Assembly: GCF_005771435.1 (NCBI RefSeq)
Contig: NZ_VANI01000007.1
Span: forward strand, 62,001 to 126,000
Length of the DNA: 64,000 nt
DNA from: Microbulbifer harenosus
GTDB taxonomy: Bacteria > Pseudomonadota > Gammaproteobacteria > Pseudomonadales > Cellvibrionaceae
Direction: 5' to 3'
The position numbers and the translations under genes are program-made. How positions within the stretch are numbered: the first letter of the stretch is position 1; each line of letters starts with the position of its first letter. The notes beneath the pieces were generated by a model. That model was not told where the DNA came from and searched no databases. It was given only the letters and a program-made list of their open reading frames with translations. Below are positions 61,313 through 64,000 of the stretch, in pieces.

Positions 61313-61966
61313 CTACTGTTGAGACCGTGCGCCATCGGCGCGGCGGATCGGTGGGGCAGCCCGGGCCTGGCGCATCCACAGCACTAACCCCAGCAATGTG
61401 CCGAGCAGTGCCCCGAGCAGATGACTGGAAATCGCGACTTCCGCCTCGATCAATGCGCCGGTCGCCGCGCTCGGACCCACAACCCACTCCCACGCCACCT
61501 TGAGTGCGCAGCCCGCCAGTAACAGTGCGCCGGACCAGCGGCGCTGGGACAGATCGCCCACCGCGCCAAGGCAGAACACCCCGTGCAGCGCACCGGAAAG
61601 ACCGTAGTAGTACTCCACATCGGGAAACCACAACCAGAGCCCGGCACTGATCGCTATCGACAGCAGAGCTACGAAGCCGAGATATTTCCCTACCGCGTAG
61701 CGCGCGCCCAATAACACACTTCGGCCGAACACAAACCAGAGTGCAATCACCCCGGCACCGTTCAACATCAGGTGCGCCGCATTGGTATGGACCAGATGCC
61801 CGCTGAGCAGGCGCCACCACTGTCCATGACTGATCGCGCCGCGATCGTAGAGGAACCAGTCCGGGTACATTCCCTGCAGCATCTGCAGCAGGCCACAGAT
61901 CAGCACCAGCAGCAGCGGGCCGCCAAAGCCACGGCCGGGGAGAAATGGTTTCGGCGGTCTGGTCAT
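61313..61966 (-). CDS. rhombosortase-like rhomboid serine protease
   Basis: A 217-residue, six-TM rhomboid. HTNAAHLMLNGAGVIALWFV gives the conserved His/Asn segment, the nucleophile Ser is in YYGLSGALHGVF (GxSG), and the catalytic His is in ISSHLLGALLG. The short length and GLSGxLHG form resemble rhombosortases, which process GlyGly-CTERM proteins. No protein in this window ends with that tail. It is convergent with the helicase gene, with 3 nt between stops. Confidence 0.82.
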   Translation of the reverse strand: MTRPPKPFLPGRGFGGPLLLVLICGLLQMLQGMYPDWFLYDRGAISHGQWWRLLSGHLVHTNAAHLMLNGAGVIALWFVFGRSVLLGARYAVGKYLGFVALLSIAISAGLWLWFPDVEYYYGLSGALHGVFCLGAVGDLSQRRWSGALLLAGCALKVAWEWVVGPSAATGALIEAEVAISSHLLGALLGTLLGLVLWMRQARAAPPIRRADGARSQQ

Positions 61967-62114
61967 CGAGTCAACGTATCGGGCAGTCAGTGTCGATACG
62001 CACTATCGGCGAGCGGCGCCGGAATAGCAATTTCCTTTCCCGCCTCCTCCCCGGGCTCCCGCAGCAGTGCATGGTTGTTCAGCGCGCGCAGCAGAAGCCT
62101 GGTAACCAGCCCGG

Positions 62115-62216
62115 TTACGGCTTTTTCAGCACACACACCTGATCACCGTAGTAGTTGTCTGCGTAGTTGCACTCAAGCACCGGCGTTTGCGCGGCTTCTG
62201 CGTTTCGACTTTTCAT
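62115..62216 (-). CDS. possible 33-residue small protein
   Basis: The frame from ATG 62216 reads NAEAAQTPVLECNYADNYYG and DQVCVLKKP and stops at 62115; it is hydrophilic with two Cys. AGGAAAAACAGG precedes the start. A 49-codon GTG-started frame follows at 61987-62136, overlapping it. Neither is recognised. The rest of the 532-nt gap 61967-62498 holds no other gene. Confidence 0.25.
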   Translation of the reverse strand: MKSRNAEAAQTPVLECNYADNYYGDQVCVLKKP

Positions 62217-62426
62217 CCTGTTTTTCCTATTGGTTGTTGAGGTACGGGGAAAAGGTAATCCGGGGGCAGACATAGTTGAAATCAAATAAATCTCTGGCCC
62301 AGATCAACAATAACTATCGAAAACTATCAAAATGACCTCACTGATAGATGTGATCGTTGCGCATTATGAAATCCCGCACCCTCTTCCTCTGGTATTCCCG
62401 CCTCAGCTGGGGCAAACTACGCAAAA

Positions 62427-62440
62427 TGAAAACGTTTACA
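62427..62440. promoter_or_regulatory. LacI-family (cre-like) operator
   Basis: TGAAAACGTTTACA fits the LacI-family/cre pattern TGWAARCGYTWWCA at every position. It lies 58 nt upstream of the transaldolase start. No LacI regulator gene is in the window. Confidence 0.6.
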
Positions 62441-62498
62441 TTTCTGGATTGGGAACACCAACCGGAATTGCGCGAGAGATGGGGAAAGCAAATAAATC

Positions 62499-63467
62499 AT
62501 GGACAAACTCAGTCAATTGCGGGCAATGACCGCTGTAGTGGCGGACACCGGTGACATCAACGCCATCCGCCAGTTCACCCCGCTGGATGCCACCACCAAC
62601 CCTTCCCTGCTGCTGAAAGCCGCACAACAGGCGGAATACCAACCGCTGATTGAGCGCGCCATTGCGTTTGCCGCAAAACAGGGTGGCAGCGACAGTGAAC
62701 AGGTCGGGCTCTGCTGCGATCACCTGGCCGCCAGTATCGGCCGCGAGATTCTGCAGATCGTGCCCGGGCGCATTTCCACCGAGGTGGATGCCCGGCTCTC
62801 CTTCGACAGCGCGGCAACGCTGGAACGTGCCCGCCGGCTTATGGACCTGTACGCGCAAATGGGCGTGGCACCGGAGCGGGTGCTGATCAAGATTGCCTCT
62901 ACCTGGGAGGGTATCAAGGCGGCGGAAATTCTCGAGCGCGAGGGTGTCCACTGCAATCTCACCCTGCTGTTCAGCTTCGCTCAGGCGCGCGCCTGCGCCG
63001 ATGCCGGCGTTACCCTGATCTCTCCATTTGTGGGACGGATTCTTGACTGGTATCTGCACAACACCGACGCCACCAGCTTCGCGCCGGAGCAGGATCCGGG
63101 CGTACAGTCCGTGCGCCGCATTTACCACTTTTACAAAGAGCACGGTTACCGCACCACCGTCATGGGAGCGAGCTTCCGCAACACCGGTCAAATCGAAGCG
63201 TTGGCCGGCTGCGACAGCCTCACCATCAGCCCCGATCTGCTGGCACAACTCGCCGAAGACAAGGGACCGTTGCCACGCGCGCTGACGACAAGCGCAGATG
63301 CGGGTTGCGCCGCGGCGCCAATCTCAGAGTGCGATTTCCGCTTCGAACACAACGACGATGCCATGGCCCATGAAAAACTCGGTGAAGGCATCCGCAAATT
63401 CGTAGCCGACCAGTACGCACTGGAAAGCCAGCTGCAGGCCCGCGCCAAAAATCTGGAGGCGGTGTAA
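62499..63467 (+). CDS. tal: transaldolase
   Basis: Moves a dihydroxyacetone unit between sugar phosphates in the non-oxidative pentose phosphate pathway. It is 322 residues of the TalB type: [36 protein letters not shown], the Schiff-base Lys in [37 protein letters not shown], and [20 protein letters not shown]. The next gene starts at its stop (TAAATG). Confidence 0.94.
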   Translation: MDKLSQLRAMTAVVADTGDINAIRQFTPLDATTNPSLLLKAAQQAEYQPLIERAIAFAAKQGGSDSEQVGLCCDHLAASIGREILQIVPGRISTEVDARLSFDSAATLERARRLMDLYAQMGVAPERVLIKIASTWEGIKAAEILEREGVHCNLTLLFSFAQARACADAGVTLISPFVGRILDWYLHNTDATSFAPEQDPGVQSVRRIYHFYKEHGYRTTVMGASFRNTGQIEALAGCDSLTISPDLLAQLAEDKGPLPRALTTSADAGCAAAPISECDFRFEHNDDAMAHEKLGEGIRKFVADQYALESQLQARAKNLEAV

Positions 63468-64000
63468 ATGCGAGCGCAAGAACAGGTATTTCTGGGCATA
63501 GACGCCGGTACCCAGAGTCTTAAGCTGCTGGCCTACGACGCCGGACTGAAAAAAATCCTGCACGTTTCCGCCGCACCCCTGGAGCTGATCAGCCGCGATG
63601 ACGGCAGTCGCGAGCAGCTGGCCGAGTGGTGGCTCGCCGCTTTGCGCCAGTGCATGAGCGAGCTGCCGGATGACATCAAACGCCGTGTGCGCGGCATTGG
63701 CGTATCCGGACAACAACACGGTTTTGTGCCGCTGAACAAGAACGGAGAAGTGATCGCGCCGGTGAAACTCTGGTGCGACACCAGCACCATCGCCGAGTGT
63801 GCGGAAATTACCGAGCGCTTTGGCGGCGTGGAGCGCTGCATCGACGCGGTGGGCAACCCGATACTGCCGGGTTATACGATTTCCAAGATCCTGTGGCTGA
63901 AGAAAAATAATCCACAGGCCTATGGGGAGCTCGCGCATATCCTGCTGCCCCACGATTATCTGAATTTCCATCTCACAGGAAAAATCTTCACCGAGTACGG
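63468..64000 (+). CDS. xylB: xylulokinase, FGGY family (3' end outside the window)
   Basis: The visible 177 residues start VFLGIDAGTQSLKLLAYDAG (phosphate loop), then RGIGVSGQQHGFVPLNKNGE, VKLWCDTSTIAECAEIT and LLPHDYLNFHLTGK, the FGGY N-terminal domain with xylulokinase-like SGQQHG and W(C)D residues. The ATG directly abuts the tal stop. With transaldolase and the LacI-type operator it suggests an inducible xylose/xylulose catabolic operon continuing past the window. Confidence 0.85.
   Translation, partial: MRAQEQVFLGIDAGTQSLKLLAYDAGLKKILHVSAAPLELISRDDGSREQLAEWWLAALRQCMSELPDDIKRRVRGIGVSGQQHGFVPLNKNGEVIAPVKLWCDTSTIAECAEITERFGGVERCIDAVGNPILPGYTISKILWLKKNNPQAYGELAHILLPHDYLNFHLTGKIFTEY

Overview
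The window looks like a chromosomal segment of a GC-rich marine gammaproteobacterium. Gene order and protein style (lptD-surA-pdxA-rsmA-apaH, rpsU-yqeY-dnaG-rpoD, prkA-yeaH-spoVR, a rhombosortase, a large secreted sulfatase, an SNF2-type helicase) point to the Cellvibrionales, perhaps Microbulbifer or a relative. That placement is inference from gene content; no 16S gene is present.

Layout. 1-2344: a zinc-responsive locus. It has a partial Zur repressor, two broken zinc-uptake-type genes (a 5'-truncated ZrgA/DUF2796 remnant and a MerC-like gene with an in-frame stop), a perfect 19-bp Zur-type palindrome, and a divergent COG0523 GTPase. 2407-6843: an SDR, a VOC protein, two unknown overlapping genes, and a LysR regulator divergent from frmA. 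7014-12033: a minus-strand trp operon, trpE - voltage-gated-like ion channel - trpG - trpD - trpC, with the channel gene embedded and overlapping trpG. 12373-15096: rpe, murU, amgK. 15424-23236: lptD, surA, pdxA, rsmA, apaH on the plus strand, with galE convergent. 23627-28780: prkA-yeaH-spoVR. 28828-29742: an HTH/pseudo-receiver gene and an orphan promoter-terminator pair that probably makes a small RNA. 29875-39524: cca, a FolM-like SDR, a phosphoribosyltransferase, an HxlR/old-yellow-enzyme pair, a two-component system with a DJ-1 family lipoprotein, then folK, folB, tsaD. 39895-45383: rpsU, yqeY, dnaG, rpoD, dgkA. 45569-47548: an autotransporter.

At 47648 the character changes. A broken tRNA copy and an intact tRNA with CAU anticodon (probably Ile2) mark the edge of a visibly more AT-rich island (about 47800-52700). 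The island carries a perfect LexA/SOS box in front of a two-gene operon (three-Cys-motif phage Gp37/Gp68-type protein plus partner TcmP), a decayed Fic gene, and an unrecognised two-gene operon with a 4-nt overlap. Core-like genes resume at 52726: DUF2200, sulfatase, MFS transporter, DUF3298 lipoprotein, SNF2/SWIM helicase, rhombosortase, and a transaldolase-xylulokinase operon behind a LacI-type operator that runs off the end of the window.

The most unusual structural signal is a family of four roughly 125-nt nested-hairpin elements (8910, 13102, 25578, 25778). Their outer arms and inner stem differ in sequence from copy to copy but stay self-complementary. Two small loops keep a GGA-containing motif, and the 10-nt linker TTCACGGCGT is kept in three copies and only partly in the fourth. 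I do not recognise this as REP, ERIC or BOX. A second, REP-like repeat (TGTAGGAGCCTGC...GCAGGCGAA) occurs at 20458 and 34192-34294.
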